Shown: piece by piece, positions 10,979-20,014 of the stretch
Layout of the letters: every line of letters begins with the position of its first letter
Numbering within the stretch: the stretch's first letter is position 1
Source of the DNA: Bacillus sp. FJAT-29790
GTDB lineage: Bacteria > Bacillota > Bacilli > Bacillales > Cytobacillaceae
DNA length: 64,000 nucleotides
Direction: 5' to 3'
Assembly (NCBI RefSeq): GCF_019039215.1
Contig: NZ_JAHNZZ010000001.1
Location: 1,843,543-1,907,542, forward strand
The notes under the pieces: model-generated
What the model saw: only the letters and a program-made list of their open reading frames with translations
The model's database searches: none
Told to the model about the DNA's origin: nothing
Made by a program: the position numbers and the translations under genes

Positions 10979-11308
10979 TTACTCCTCTATTCTCGTCCAA
11001 CGATCTTTGTCACGGGTATTAAATTTATTCATGACAAGATTATGTGCTTCCTCTAAGTCAATGTTTAGTGCGTTCGCAAAGCAGATGAGCACAAACAGCA
11101 TATCGCCAAGCTCCTCTTCAATCGCTTTTTCTGCTTCCATCGTTTTCTTCGGTTTTTCCCCAAATTGATGATTAACTTCCCTAGCTAGCTCACCCAATTC
11201 TTCCGTCATTCTAGCTAGCATGGCAAGCGGGCTGAAATACCCTTCCTTGAATTGACCTATGTATGAATCTACTTCTGTTTGAAGCTCTTTCATCGTTTTA
11301 CCCTTCAC
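10979..11308 (-). CDS. ypjD: MazG-like nucleotide pyrophosphohydrolase YpjD
   Basis: 109 aa. The all-alpha NTP pyrophosphatase fold shows metal-binding acidic motifs [10 protein letters not shown] and [11 protein letters not shown]. It probably cleans up non-canonical nucleotides; the substrate is unknown. GTG at 11308 is chosen because AAGGTGG is 8 nt upstream and the N terminus then matches B. subtilis YpjD; ATG at 11293 is an alternative. First gene of the ypjD-birA operon. Confidence 0.9.
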   Translation of the reverse strand: MKGKTMKELQTEVDSYIGQFKEGYFSPLAMLARMTEELGELAREVNHQFGEKPKKTMEAEKAIEEELGDMLFVLICFANALNIDLEEAHNLVMNKFNTRDKDRWTRIEE

Positions 11309-11335
11309 GCAATGATCCACCTTTTCTTAAAATAC

Positions 11336-11447
11336 GGCTCTGTCAGAGAATGTTGTTGAGAGATCCGCGCCATTCCGCGTAGCAATTTTCCTTGTGCTTG
11401 AAAGGATAATCGCCCCGCTATCATTCAACACTATGAATTGAAAAGCC
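11336..11447. repeat. candidate MITE-like element in the ypjD leader
   Basis: Starts GGCTCTGTCA and ends GAAAAGCC, with imperfect inverted termini (GGCT..TCA..GTTGA..GAT on both sides) and a GC-rich interior. No clear target duplication and no second copy here. It is separate from the main MITE family. Confidence 0.35.
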
Positions 11448-11486
11448 AAAAACGAAAAATGAAGACTATATAGTTTTTCTCCTTTC

Positions 11487-11515
11487 ATGTTAGCTAAACA
11501 AATTGTGTTTTACAA
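11487..11515 (-). promoter_or_regulatory. candidate promoter for the ypjD-dapB-birA operon
   Basis: -35 TTGTAA (11515-11510), 17 bp spacer, -10 TAACAT (11492-11487) on the minus strand, about 180 nt before ypjD. A weak match. Confidence 0.35.
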
Positions 11516-11574
11516 ATATTTTTTCCTTGAAGGATGAATACCCATTACTTCTTTGACTTTATCGCAGATTAACG

Positions 11575-11610
11575 GGCAGTAAAACCCCCACTGAGTGAAG
11601 TTTCACTTTA
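11575..11610 (+). repeat. GGCAGTAAAACCCCCAC repeat, short copy
   Basis: GGCAGTAAAACCCCCAC (11575-11591) followed directly by TGAGTGAAGTTTCACTTTA. Both end blocks recur in reverse orientation at 44207-44291, where about 50 bp separate them. This copy looks like an internally deleted version. It lies just upstream of the ypjC promoter. Confidence 0.65.
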
Positions 11611-11639
11611 TTGCTCTTAGATTTGGTATCTTATATAAT
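11611..11639 (+). promoter_or_regulatory. sigma-A-type promoter of ypjC
   Basis: TTGCTC (11611-11616), 17 bp spacer and TATAAT (11634-11639), a perfect -10, 43 nt before the ypjC start. Confidence 0.75.
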
Positions 11640-11682
11640 TATATACGCTTTGAAGGGAAAATTCAGGAAGAGGAGGAACTTT

Positions 11683-12555
11683 ATGCGATTAGGCTTAAAA
11701 TTTAAAAATACTTTCTTTATCATTTTTGGAGCAGCCATTTTTTCGTTCGGACTCGTCCATTTTAATATGCAAAATAACTTATCGGAAGGCGGATTTACCG
11801 GGATTACATTACTTTTATATTTTCTCTTTAAATGGGACCCATCCTATACAAATTTATTGTTAAATATTCCGCTTTTCATTATCGGATGGAAATTACTCGG
11901 AAAAAATGCGTTTTTATATACACTCATTGGAACGGTTAGCGTGTCTGTTTTTTTATGGATTTTTCAGCGCAATCAAATTTATATGCCGCTTAATGAAGAT
12001 TTAACGTTAGCCTCTCTGTTTGCAGGGGTTTCGATTGGAATCGGTCTCGGGATCATTTTCCGCTACGGCGGCACAACGGGTGGTGTCGATATCATCGCTC
12101 GGTTAGCACAAAAATATGCCGGGGTCAGCATGGGAAAAACAATGTTCCTTTTCGATGCGTCTGTCATCACCGTTTCGTTAATTTTCTATTTATCCTACAA
12201 AGAGGCGATGTATACACTCGTCGCTGTTTTTGTCGGAGCCCGGGTGATTGATTTCATGCAGGAAGGTGCGTATGCCGCAAGAGGAGCAATGATCATCTCT
12301 GAGTTAAACGAAGAAATCGCCACTAAAATTATGAACGAGATGGATCGAGGCGTAACTGTCTTAAAGGGGCATGGATCTTTTACAAAGAAAGAAAGGGAAG
12401 TGCTTTATTGTGTGGTTGGAAAAAATGAAATTGTCCGCTTAAAAAATGTAATAACTTCCGTTGATCCACATGCATTTGTCTCTGTCAGCGTAGTCCATGA
12501 TGTCCTTGGCGAAGGCTTTACCTTGGATGAAAATAAGAAACCTCTTGAGCATTAA
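11683..12555 (+). CDS. ypjC: YitT/DUF2179-family membrane protein YpjC
   Basis: 290 aa. Five or so hydrophobic membrane segments in residues 10-200 (for example FIIFGAAIFSFGLVHF), glycine-rich RYGGTTGGVDIIAR, then a soluble DUF2179 domain (about 215-280). Function unknown; the family may be a transporter. AGGAGG lies 7 nt before the ATG; the frame could be extended upstream but the added part is not preceded by a ribosome site. It lies on the opposite strand to its neighbours and shares a bidirectional terminator with the next gene. Confidence 0.9.
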   Translation: MRLGLKFKNTFFIIFGAAIFSFGLVHFNMQNNLSEGGFTGITLLLYFLFKWDPSYTNLLLNIPLFIIGWKLLGKNAFLYTLIGTVSVSVFLWIFQRNQIYMPLNEDLTLASLFAGVSIGIGLGIIFRYGGTTGGVDIIARLAQKYAGVSMGKTMFLFDASVITVSLIFYLSYKEAMYTLVAVFVGARVIDFMQEGAYAARGAMIISELNEEIATKIMNEMDRGVTVLKGHGSFTKKEREVLYCVVGKNEIVRLKNVITSVDPHAFVSVSVVHDVLGEGFTLDENKKPLEH

Positions 12556-12616
12556 ATAAGTGTTTGAAAACGGAAAACTGCTAAAATTTAAATTTAACAT
12601 CTTCCATCGAAAGAAA

Positions 12617-12641
12617 AAAACCAGCCGCCGTGGCTGGTTTT
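12617..12641. terminator. bidirectional terminator between ypjC and the zinc peptidase gene
   Basis: AAACCAGCC / GGCTGGTTT hairpin with A-run on the left and T-run on the right, between convergent genes. Confidence 0.8.
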
Positions 12642-13320
12642 AATCTTGTCTTTGCATGCCCGTGTAAATAAGAATAAGGCGAAGCAGTTCCATTACCGCG
12701 ACTGCTGCCGCTGCAACATATGTCAATGCCGCTGCATTCAAGACTTTTTTTGTTTCCCTCTCTTCATCGTTTCGGATTACTCCTAGAGAAACAACCTCGT
12801 CCATCGCCCGGCTTGATGCGTTGAACTCAACCGGAAGCGTGACGAGCTGAAATACGACAGCTGCTGCCATAAAGATAATTCCTAATAATACGAATTTACT
12901 CATTCCTGCAAGGAAACCGATCATTATCAGTATCCAGGAAAAATTAGAGCCTATGTTCGCGACTGGGACAAGTGAATGGCGGAGGCGTAAAAACGCATAA
13001 TCCTGCTGATCCTGAATGGCATGTCCCACCTCATGGGCTGCAATTGCTGCCGCTGCAACAGAATGGCCATGGTAGTTATCTGTTGACAAGCGAACCGTCT
13101 TCGTTCGAGGATCATAATGATCTGATAAATGGCCTCGCGTCTCTTCTATCCCTACTTCATATAAACCATTCGAATCTAATATTCTTCTAGCTACTTCAGC
13201 ACCTCTCATCTGTGATGAAGCAGGAACTTGTGAGTACTTTTTATATGCTCCTTTAACTTTCATCTGTGCCCAAAGGGGAACTAAAATGATGATGGCAAAA
13301 TAAATAAGAAATCCTCCCAT
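12640..13320 (-). CDS. YugP-family membrane zinc metallopeptidase
   Basis: 226 aa. An N-terminal membrane segment (GGFLIYFAIIILVPLW), then zinc motif HEVGH (in AIAAHEVGHAIQD) near residue 107, and two more hydrophobic stretches. Matches the YugP/DUF2268-like neutral zinc peptidase family; substrate unknown. ATG at 13320 has AAAGGAG 7 nt upstream. B. subtilis does not keep a yugP homologue here, so its position is a local difference. Confidence 0.85.
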   Translation of the reverse strand: MGGFLIYFAIIILVPLWAQMKVKGAYKKYSQVPASSQMRGAEVARRILDSNGLYEVGIEETRGHLSDHYDPRTKTVRLSTDNYHGHSVAAAAIAAHEVGHAIQDQQDYAFLRLRHSLVPVANIGSNFSWILIMIGFLAGMSKFVLLGIIFMAAAVVFQLVTLPVEFNASSRAMDEVVSLGVIRNDEERETKKVLNAAALTYVAAAAVAVMELLRLILIYTGMQRQD

Positions 13321-13396
13321 TTTGCATCTCCTTTTCAAGCATAATTCTTGGTAAATTGTATTTATACTCTCATTGTATTTTTTCCGAATATTACTG

Positions 13397-14191
13397 TCAA
13401 TCTTTATGCTCTCTCGAATGGTCCTTCACTTTCTCTTGAGCTCCTTTATACTTTCTCCATCCTACATAGGATAATGTAAGTATAATAATGCTGCCAGTCG
13501 AAATGATTACCCACCAAAGAGAAGGATCTGCCTCATCTTCAGCCATATCATCAAAAATCAGCTGTAAATCAGCCTCTAATGCTTCAAGTTCTTGCTTGCT
13601 TGATGCTTCAGTTAATACTTTAGGGCGATATTGATCAATAAACTGAATCCTTGCATCCAATTGTTGGAGTCTTTCAGCTTTCACATTTATTTTCATACTT
13701 GGGTAGATCATGTCATATAAAGACAAGAACGTATTGAAATTCGTATGAAAATGCTCACTATTTCCAACGTATGCCGCTTCCTTCACATCAGCAACAACTG
13801 TCATAACCGTTGATTCCATTTCTGTCCAAAGTGGCTGATATGGAGATGTGATCGCATCCATGACAAGTCTAAACTTAGTGACCCGATTTATTTTTTCATT
13901 ATGATTCATTGTCGCATTGGCGGTAGCTTGTACAGCTTCATCATGCGAAAGTGTCACAATTCGCAATTCATCTGTTGTAAAAGGCCTCTCTGTGCCAGAA
14001 ACCGAAACAAATTGGTCAGAAAAATAATCCAATAGCCTTTTTGCATCTTCGTACCTATGGAGCTTCACCATTCGAAGCGCTTCATCTGATAATTGATCTA
14101 ATCTATCAACAGGTGAGGTTTCATCTGCAATTACTGATACAGGCATTAGAAGAAATATCATTACGGCCATAATAATAAACCTTGCTTTCAT
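13397..14191 (-). CDS. ypjB: sporulation protein YpjB
   Basis: 264 aa, the same length as B. subtilis YpjB. Signal peptide (FIIMAVMIFLLMPVSVIA), a helical extracytoplasmic region, and a C-terminal membrane anchor (WVIISTGSIIILTLSYVGW, about 228-246) with a basic tail. Associated with sporulation; molecular role unknown. GAGGGGGG upstream. A MITE copy separates it from ypjA, its neighbour in B. subtilis. Confidence 0.85.
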   Translation of the reverse strand: MKARFIIMAVMIFLLMPVSVIADETSPVDRLDQLSDEALRMVKLHRYEDAKRLLDYFSDQFVSVSGTERPFTTDELRIVTLSHDEAVQATANATMNHNEKINRVTKFRLVMDAITSPYQPLWTEMESTVMTVVADVKEAAYVGNSEHFHTNFNTFLSLYDMIYPSMKINVKAERLQQLDARIQFIDQYRPKVLTEASSKQELEALEADLQLIFDDMAEDEADPSLWWVIISTGSIIILTLSYVGWRKYKGAQEKVKDHSREHKD

Positions 14192-14304
14192 TCTTGTCCC
14201 CCCTCAAATTACTATTAAATATGTATGAGGAAGCGGACAAGGTTAGACCAGAAAGTCTATCAACTATAGCAATTTCAAATGGTAAAATGGAACTTTTTTT
14301 AATT

Positions 14305-14531
14305 GGCTGTTTTCGTAAACCTTGTTGCTTTTTCAAATTGATTTTATATAAAAATCTGAGTTGATTGGAGCGGAGGGCACTTGACTCCTACGGGAAATAG
14401 AGGGAACGGGAGACCCCACAGGCGGTAACGCCGAGGAGGCTCCCGGCCCTCCCCGTGGAAAGCAAGTGCCCGCAGCGGAAATCAACGGGCTAAATTTAAG
14501 GCTAAAAACAACAATATATGCGAAAACAGTC
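14305..14531 (-). mobile_element. MITE-like repeat, copy B
   Basis: 227 bp. Left terminus GGCTGTTTTCGTAAACCTTG, right terminus ..CAACAATATATGCGAAAACAGTC. Flanking octamers TTTTAATT and TTTTAAAT match at 7 of 8, consistent with a target duplication. The core is the second subtype in reverse orientation (GTTGATTGGAGCGG, GGGAGACCCCACAGGCGG). It ends 2 bp from the ypjA stop codon. Confidence 0.85.
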
Positions 14532-14533
14532 TT

Positions 14534-15124
14534 TTAAATATTAAGTTTGAATCGATCTTTTCTAATGCATAAATAGTAGCCGATTCCTAAAGAAACAATA
14601 CTCAGCCAAAATGTAAAATATCCGATTTGTGGGATATATAAATCTAAAATGGGATAACGCGGCAACATAAAAAACACATAGTCAATTACATCATTATGTA
14701 ACGTCCAGATGCCTGCAACGACAAGATGCCAGACTTTCATCCGGTAAAATGGTGCATAAAGCACTCCTTGTACAGCCATAGCCCCATGGGAGAATATGAG
14801 CATGAGCGCAATTGGATCAAGGTCACCTGCCACTCGATATACTAATAAGTTCATGACAACTGCCCATATCCCATACTTAAATAAAGTAACGATAGCTAAA
14901 GCCTCAAAAAGCGGCCAGTTCGTCCTCAGCACAAACGCAATTAATACAAATACAAAAAATAAACTTGCCGTCGGACTATCTGGCACAAATGGCAAGAAGA
15001 TTGCTGGAGTATCAACGAGCTGCCACTTATACCAATAGTATCCATAAATTGTGCCCGCAATATTGATGACTAAGAGAAGCCACAACACCGCTCGGTTAGC
15101 TAAAATAGGATAAATCCACCTCAT
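14534..15124 (-). CDS. ypjA: DUF1405 membrane protein YpjA
   Basis: 196 aa, mostly hydrophobic with about six membrane segments (for example AVLWLLLVINIAGTIYGYYW, ASLFFVFVLIAFVLR). Matches YpjA by content and position after qcrC. Function unknown. ATG at 15124 has AGAGGAC upstream; an ATG at 15163 has no ribosome site. Confidence 0.85.
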   Translation of the reverse strand: MRWIYPILANRAVLWLLLVINIAGTIYGYYWYKWQLVDTPAIFLPFVPDSPTASLFFVFVLIAFVLRTNWPLFEALAIVTLFKYGIWAVVMNLLVYRVAGDLDPIALMLIFSHGAMAVQGVLYAPFYRMKVWHLVVAGIWTLHNDVIDYVFFMLPRYPILDLYIPQIGYFTFWLSIVSLGIGYYLCIRKDRFKLNI

Positions 15125-15225
15125 AATTGTCCTCTTCTCTTTTTTTGTAAATATATCCTTCATTATTTTACCATAAAGATACGATCGAAAAATGTCAATT
15201 TTATTTAGAACCTGTGATTGCGTAC

Positions 15226-15256
15226 AAAAAAGCTGACGAAAATACGTCAGCTTTTT
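15226..15256 (-). terminator. terminator of qcrABC
   Basis: AAAAAGCTGACG / CGTCAGCTTTTT hairpin 8 nt past the qcrC stop. Confidence 0.85.
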
Positions 15257-15263
15257 ATATTGA

Positions 15264-16031
15264 TTATTTACTTGTAAGGGTTGAGATAAACTCAGCTAGT
15301 TTGTCCAACTCTTCATCAGTACCTTTGAACATACCAGGTGGCATCGCACCTTTACCGTTATGAGCAATATCTTTCACTTCGTCCGGAGTTAATCCAGTAT
15401 CAATCAAGGCAGGTGAACCAGCTCCACCTTGAAGCTCTCCTCCATGACAAGATAAGCAAGAATTTGCTTCGAGAATTTTGTAGCCTTCAGCTTCTGTATC
15501 AATATCAACTTTGGCGACAATTTTCCCTTGGTTTGCAGCAGCTTCCCAATCATGATAAGCCACTGATTCCCATGTTAAGTATGTGATCCCAGCAATGGCT
15601 AATAGCATAAAGCCTGTTGCTAACGGGCGCTTGGACGGGCGACGTTCAGGTCCACGGTCAATAAATGGAGCCAATAATAATCCTCCGAAAGCTAGTCCCG
15701 GGATAATAAAAGCACCTACAGCATTATATGGGCCAGATGCGTAAGAATATTTAAGCAATTGGTATAAGAATAAGAAATACCAGTCTGGCAGCGGAATATA
15801 TGCCGTATCACTCGGATCAGCTATTTTTTCAAGTGGAGGCTCATGTGCAATTGTCAAACATAAAAAACCGACTAGGAAAACGGCTCCAACCATCCATTCC
15901 TTTAAAAGGAAGTTAGGCCAGAACGCCTCTGTTTTCCCTGGATATTCCGAATAATCCTTCGGAATGTTCGGTGTACGTTCGGCAGGAATACGAGAGTCTC
16001 CTACGAATTTCATACCTTTTCCACGATGCAT
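15264..16031 (-). CDS. qcrC: menaquinol:cytochrome c reductase, cytochrome b/c subunit
   Basis: 255 aa. Fusion of a subunit IV-like part (three membrane helices, residues 1-150) with a C-terminal cytochrome c domain whose haem site is C192-x-x-C195-H196 and whose axial Met lies in AMPPGMF. Part of the Bacillus bc complex moving electrons from menaquinol to cytochrome c. GGAGGGGG upstream. Third gene of qcrABC, with the haem domain outside the membrane. Confidence 0.95.
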   Translation of the reverse strand: MHRGKGMKFVGDSRIPAERTPNIPKDYSEYPGKTEAFWPNFLLKEWMVGAVFLVGFLCLTIAHEPPLEKIADPSDTAYIPLPDWYFLFLYQLLKYSYASGPYNAVGAFIIPGLAFGGLLLAPFIDRGPERRPSKRPLATGFMLLAIAGITYLTWESVAYHDWEAAANQGKIVAKVDIDTEAEGYKILEANSCLSCHGGELQGGAGSPALIDTGLTPDEVKDIAHNGKGAMPPGMFKGTDEELDKLAEFISTLTSK

Positions 16032-16079
16032 TGGGCGATTCCCCCTCCTTTATCAAAAAAATCATATGTTCAAAATATT

Positions 16080-16754
16080 TTACAATGGTCCGGAAATACC
16101 TTGTTTACGGATCATTATGAAGTGAGCAGCCATTAAGCCAAACAGAGCTGCTGGTAAGAAAAATACATGAATCGCGAAGAAACGAGTAATGGTTTGTGCA
16201 CCGACAATATCCGCATCTCCAGCAATTAACATTTTTAAATAATCCCCAATTAACGGAGTAGATTCAATAATTTGCATTGTAACTTTTGTAGCAAAAAGGG
16301 CTTTCATATCCCAAGGCAATAAGTAACCAGTCAGACCAAGTGCAAGCATGACGAAGAAAATAAGCACACCGACAACCCAGTTTAATTCACGTGGCTTCTT
16401 GTAAGCTCCTTGGAAGAAAACGCGTAACGTATGTAGGAACATCATTACGATTACTAAACTAGCACCCCAGTGATGCATGCCGCGGACAATTTGTCCAAAT
16501 GCAACATGGTTTTGTAAGTAATACACGGATTCCCATGCATTTTTAATATCCGGAACATAATACATCGTTAAGAACATTCCAGATAAGATTTGAATAACGG
16601 TAACAAAGAACGTTAAACCGCCGAAGCAGTATACGAAAGCAGAAAAGTGATGTGCAGGGTTAACATGCTCAGGCACTTCATGATCTGCAATATCGCGCCA
16701 CATAGGCGTAATATCTAAACGTTCATCTACCCAATCATAAATTTTGTTTAACAA
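16080..16754 (-). CDS. qcrB: menaquinol:cytochrome c reductase, cytochrome b subunit
   Basis: 224 aa cytochrome b6-like, four membrane helices. Haem-ligand histidines lie in GMHHWGASL and FLHTLRVFFQG. Cys43 (FVYCFGG) is the residue that covalently binds haem ci in b6-type proteins. Starts with TTG, preceded by AAGGAGG. It begins right at the qcrA stop, so translation is coupled. Confidence 0.95.
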   Translation of the reverse strand: MLNKIYDWVDERLDITPMWRDIADHEVPEHVNPAHHFSAFVYCFGGLTFFVTVIQILSGMFLTMYYVPDIKNAWESVYYLQNHVAFGQIVRGMHHWGASLVIVMMFLHTLRVFFQGAYKKPRELNWVVGVLIFFVMLALGLTGYLLPWDMKALFATKVTMQIIESTPLIGDYLKMLIAGDADIVGAQTITRFFAIHVFFLPAALFGLMAAHFIMIRKQGISGPL

Positions 16755-16757
16755 TGA

Positions 16758-17264
16758 TTACGCCTCCTTTCGCGGCTCAGCTTTACCTAAATATAGGAAG
16801 CCGTCTACTTCTTTGTAAGGATATACATCTAACGGTGCAAATGGCGGAGTTCCCGGGACATTCGTACCATCTTTCGTATAAAGTCCTCCATGACATGGAC
16901 AGAAGAAATGGTTTTGGTTTGCTTTGTCTGTATCCCAGTCCACTACGCAGCCTAAGTGTTTACAAACCGGCGATAAGGCAACAATTTCTCCTTTGTCATC
17001 CTTGTACACCCATGCAGTACCTGTGACTTCAGATGAATACCAAGCATCTTGCTGCTCAAATTTAAAGTCAACTCGTGTTGGTACATCTGTAACATCAGCA
17101 ACTTTTTGAGACGTTGGAATAAAATCACTTTCAGCTTTAGCTTGCAATACCGGGTCAACAGCAAATCGAACCATTGGCATTAACATACCTGCGGCCATGA
17201 AACCGCCTACACCTGTAAGAGTATAGTTTAGGAATTGACGTCTAGAAACACGATTTTCGCTCAT
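16758..17264 (-). CDS. qcrA: Rieske iron-sulfur subunit of the bc complex
   Basis: 168 aa. Twin-arginine-like N terminus (SRRQFLNYTL) followed by a membrane helix, then the Rieske 2Fe-2S motifs CKHLGC and CPCHGG with the disulfide cysteines. GGGGGG upstream. First gene of qcrABC; a strong promoter lies about 100 nt upstream. Confidence 0.95.
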   Translation of the reverse strand: MSENRVSRRQFLNYTLTGVGGFMAAGMLMPMVRFAVDPVLQAKAESDFIPTSQKVADVTDVPTRVDFKFEQQDAWYSSEVTGTAWVYKDDKGEIVALSPVCKHLGCVVDWDTDKANQNHFFCPCHGGLYTKDGTNVPGTPPFAPLDVYPYKEVDGFLYLGKAEPRKEA

Positions 17265-17364
17265 ACTTTTCCCCCCTCTATTATGAAGTTAAGTCCAACG
17301 GACAGAATTCAACACAATATAAAACTAGGACATAACCATGATATATCAATCTTTATTGAAGGTC

Positions 17365-17392
17365 AATATAATCTGTGTCTAAAACATGTCAA
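17365..17392 (-). promoter_or_regulatory. sigma-A promoter of qcrABC
   Basis: Consensus TTGACA (17392-17387), 16 bp spacer, TATATT (17370-17365) on the minus strand. Confidence 0.75.
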
Positions 17393-17413
17393 GTGTGTGA
17401 CTATTATATGTTC

Positions 17414-17878
17414 TTAATCGGCAGATTGCCATTTTTGCATAAACAGAGTCAACAGCTGCTTTACTTGATCGTCTAGAATAGAAGCTCTAGAGCTTTCTTC
17501 TATATGCTCGAGAGGCAAGGACGGCATCCAGATAAGATCCCCTTCCAGCTCACTTTCAACTGCCTTCCAGCCGCTATCTGATGTAATATAGAATACGTGT
17601 TTAAATTCTTTTGCAAATAATTCCGACTCCCATGCCCGAATATCACTGACAAGCTTGTCCTCATTTGTTGATTTTAAATAGGTGTATCCAGGCAGCATCA
17701 GCAGCCTTCCTCTAAACTGCCTTTCGAGCTGGACACTTAATAAAGTGATAAACTCAGACATCGCAGCCGTTTGTTTAATATCATCTCCTAGTGAAACGGG
17801 GAGCAATGGGATTGCAACTGTATCTACATATTCCTTCGACTTAATGAACATACCAATATCCTGAGAATTCCATTTCAT
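17414..17878 (-). CDS. ypiF: DUF2487 protein YpiF
   Basis: 154 aa soluble protein matching YpiF by content and position, between ypiB and qcrA. No catalytic motif seen; function unknown. The QRC promoter lies past its 3' end, so it need not be cotranscribed with qcr. Confidence 0.8.
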   Translation of the reverse strand: MKWNSQDIGMFIKSKEYVDTVAIPLLPVSLGDDIKQTAAMSEFITLLSVQLERQFRGRLLMLPGYTYLKSTNEDKLVSDIRAWESELFAKEFKHVFYITSDSGWKAVESELEGDLIWMPSLPLEHIEESSRASILDDQVKQLLTLFMQKWQSAD

Positions 17879-17965
17879 GTGTGCTTCACTCCATTATCCA
17901 TTTTTACCATTTTCATCATATCACTATAATTGTACAGCTACAAAAGGAAAATTAATTAATTTATT

Positions 17966-18001
17966 GCTAAAAAACAAAAAGCCTGCTAACAGATAGCAAG
18001 C
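17966..18001 (-). terminator. terminator after ypiB
   Basis: TTGCTA / TAGCA stem on the minus strand followed by GGCTTTTTGTTTTTTA. Confidence 0.7.
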
Positions 18002-18005
18002 GAAT

Positions 18006-18551
18006 TTAATGCTTTTTCAGTCTTTTTAGTTGTTCCGTTAAAAGCAAAAAGGTTTTCTCGTCCTGATTATCTAATGCTTCATCTATTTTCCGCAAAAGAT
18101 TTTCTCTTTGAAACTTCTCCAAACTGCCAACAAGGAACCTTTCAGCAATCAGACTATCTTTCTCACTAATTTGGAGACTTTTTGGCATAAACGGATTTTC
18201 TTCAAGTACGGCTACATACTGATGAGCCTTGTTCGATGCATGGAAGTTTAACTGAATGAAAATATCTTCATCGCGGTTCAGCCTTATGTCATGAAATGAT
18301 TTCTCAGCATCTGTCGTCATCACATTCTCCTTATAAAAGCGAAACGGGACTTCGTCCACACAATGAGTAGACATGATTAAACCTTTTGGACAATATTGTG
18401 CCTGTTCAACAAAATGGACTTTTTCCATTAGCTGGTCATGGCTCATTAAGTAATTCAAGATCCAGACGCATTCTCGCCTTTTTAATTGATAATGATTAAG
18501 AAACCAGCGAATAAAATCTTTCTTCTCGTTGACAGATACAGGGGCTGACAT
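18006..18551 (-). CDS. ypiB: UPF0302 protein YpiB with IDEAL motif
   Basis: 181 aa. The C-terminal IDEAL domain is visible literally ([18 protein letters not shown], about 150-168); the N-terminal part is the UPF0302 fold. Function unknown. Position between ypiA and ypiF as in B. subtilis. Confidence 0.88.
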   Translation of the reverse strand: MSAPVSVNEKKDFIRWFLNHYQLKRRECVWILNYLMSHDQLMEKVHFVEQAQYCPKGLIMSTHCVDEVPFRFYKENVMTTDAEKSFHDIRLNRDEDIFIQLNFHASNKAHQYVAVLEENPFMPKSLQISEKDSLIAERFLVGSLEKFQRENLLRKIDEALDNQDEKTFLLLTEQLKRLKKH

Positions 18552-18625
18552 GTTAGATTCCCTCCTCTGCTGTATTGAAAAACGCTAAGCGTTTTTCTTG
18601 AAGTGAGAGGTGAGAGGTAAGATTG

Positions 18626-18650
18626 GAGAAATCGGCAAAGCAGCCGATTT
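18626..18650 (+). repeat. GAAATCGGC hairpin repeat, copy 1
   Basis: GAAATCGGC-AAAGCA-GCCGATTT hairpin, one of five related hairpins in the window (also 40787, 46774, 51088, 56988), here between ypiA and ypiB after a GAGAGGTGAGAGG stretch. Confidence 0.7.
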
Positions 18651-18731
18651 ATTTATCTATTCGTTTCGTTCCAAATCTGAACCTTCAACCTCAATTTTCT
18701 TTTTTATCAAAAATATCAAGTTGTCTATTCA

Positions 18732-19988
18732 TCATTCTGAAAGCCTTTGTAAAACATCCTGATATTCGATATTACTTGGATCCATTATTATTAGCTTATT
18801 AAATATTTCGGCAGCTTCAGCTCTTTTTCCTTCTTCTATTAAAAAATATCCATAATCCGAAAGAAATTCTGGCTGTTCCTTAAAGAAAGTATATGCGGAT
18901 TGATATTTGTTTAATGCCTGGGAAAATTCTTCAAGCTGCTGATAAGCAATCGCTGCATCCCAGAGGATTCGTGGTTCTTCTTCCTCAAAATCATTCAGCA
19001 AGCCGGCGATATCTAAAACATCTTCATATCTTTCCTGCTTGAGAAATAATTTAGTTAAAGTTACGGCAGCTTCAGTAAATTCAGGATCAAGCGCAAGCGC
19101 CTCCCTCATTAATTGTTCCGCTTCGTCTTCCTTACCCATTTTAAGTGCAAGCTTCCCGCCGTAAAAATAGAGGTCTTTATTGAATTCATCCTGCTGTATG
19201 CCCATTTTGACTGCATGGGAGCTGTTTTCTAGCTCATTTTCGAGCTCATACGCTCTAGCAAGATTCAAATATAAAGAATGGTATTCCGGGTCAAGCTCTT
19301 TAAGCTCATTAAATTTTTCAATTGCCGTTCTGTTAAAGCCTGCTTGGAGTGCAGTAAATGCGTAGCTGAAAAGGGTGTTAATTTCGATCTTATCATCGAG
19401 TGCCTTTTCATAATACGCCATTGCTTCTTCAAAGGCCCCGCCTACACTAAGGACTTCTGCCATTCTTTGATTTACATTTATACCAGCTATAACATCATCC
19501 GTTCTTAAAACTTTTTCATATGCCTTTGTCGCCTCTAAAAACTTTCCTTGCTCAGCGTATAGCTCGCCAAGTGCAAAATCAATAATGACCTCATTTGGCA
19601 AGATGCCTTTCGCCTTTAACAGCTTTTGTTCGCTTACTTCGTACAGCCCTTCCATTTGATAAAGGTCTGCTAATAATAAAAGGGATTGGGGGTAACTTGG
19701 ATCATCGTCATTTATCCGCTCCAGAACGAGTATCGCTTCATCCTCTTTCCCAAGGTCGATATGGGTTTCAGCTAAGAGAACGAGGAGCTCGCCCTCTTCA
19801 GGATAAGATTCAAGCAGTCTTTCAAACAATGCTTTTGCTTCTTCAATAAACCCAAATTGGAACAGTTCTTCTCCAAGTACGAACCTTTCCTCGTGAGAAC
19901 CATTTAATAATATTTGTTTATAATGTTGTATTGCTTCTTCATGCCGGCCATTTTCTAAAAGCGACATGATATTGTTCACTTTATCCAT
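18732..19988 (-). CDS. ypiA: tetratricopeptide-repeat protein YpiA
   Basis: 418 aa made of about ten TPR units along the whole length (for example EEAIQHYKQIL, SQALNKYQSAY). No other domain or signal. Probably a scaffold for protein-protein contacts; partner unknown. Between ypiB and an unrecognised gene. Confidence 0.88.
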   Translation of the reverse strand: MDKVNNIMSLLENGRHEEAIQHYKQILLNGSHEERFVLGEELFQFGFIEEAKALFERLLESYPEEGELLVLLAETHIDLGKEDEAILVLERINDDDPSYPQSLLLLADLYQMEGLYEVSEQKLLKAKGILPNEVIIDFALGELYAEQGKFLEATKAYEKVLRTDDVIAGINVNQRMAEVLSVGGAFEEAMAYYEKALDDKIEINTLFSYAFTALQAGFNRTAIEKFNELKELDPEYHSLYLNLARAYELENELENSSHAVKMGIQQDEFNKDLYFYGGKLALKMGKEDEAEQLMREALALDPEFTEAAVTLTKLFLKQERYEDVLDIAGLLNDFEEEEPRILWDAAIAYQQLEEFSQALNKYQSAYTFFKEQPEFLSDYGYFLIEEGKRAEAAEIFNKLIIMDPSNIEYQDVLQRLSE

Positions 19989-20014
19989 TGTAATTTTCCT
20001 TTCGGGACTAATTC

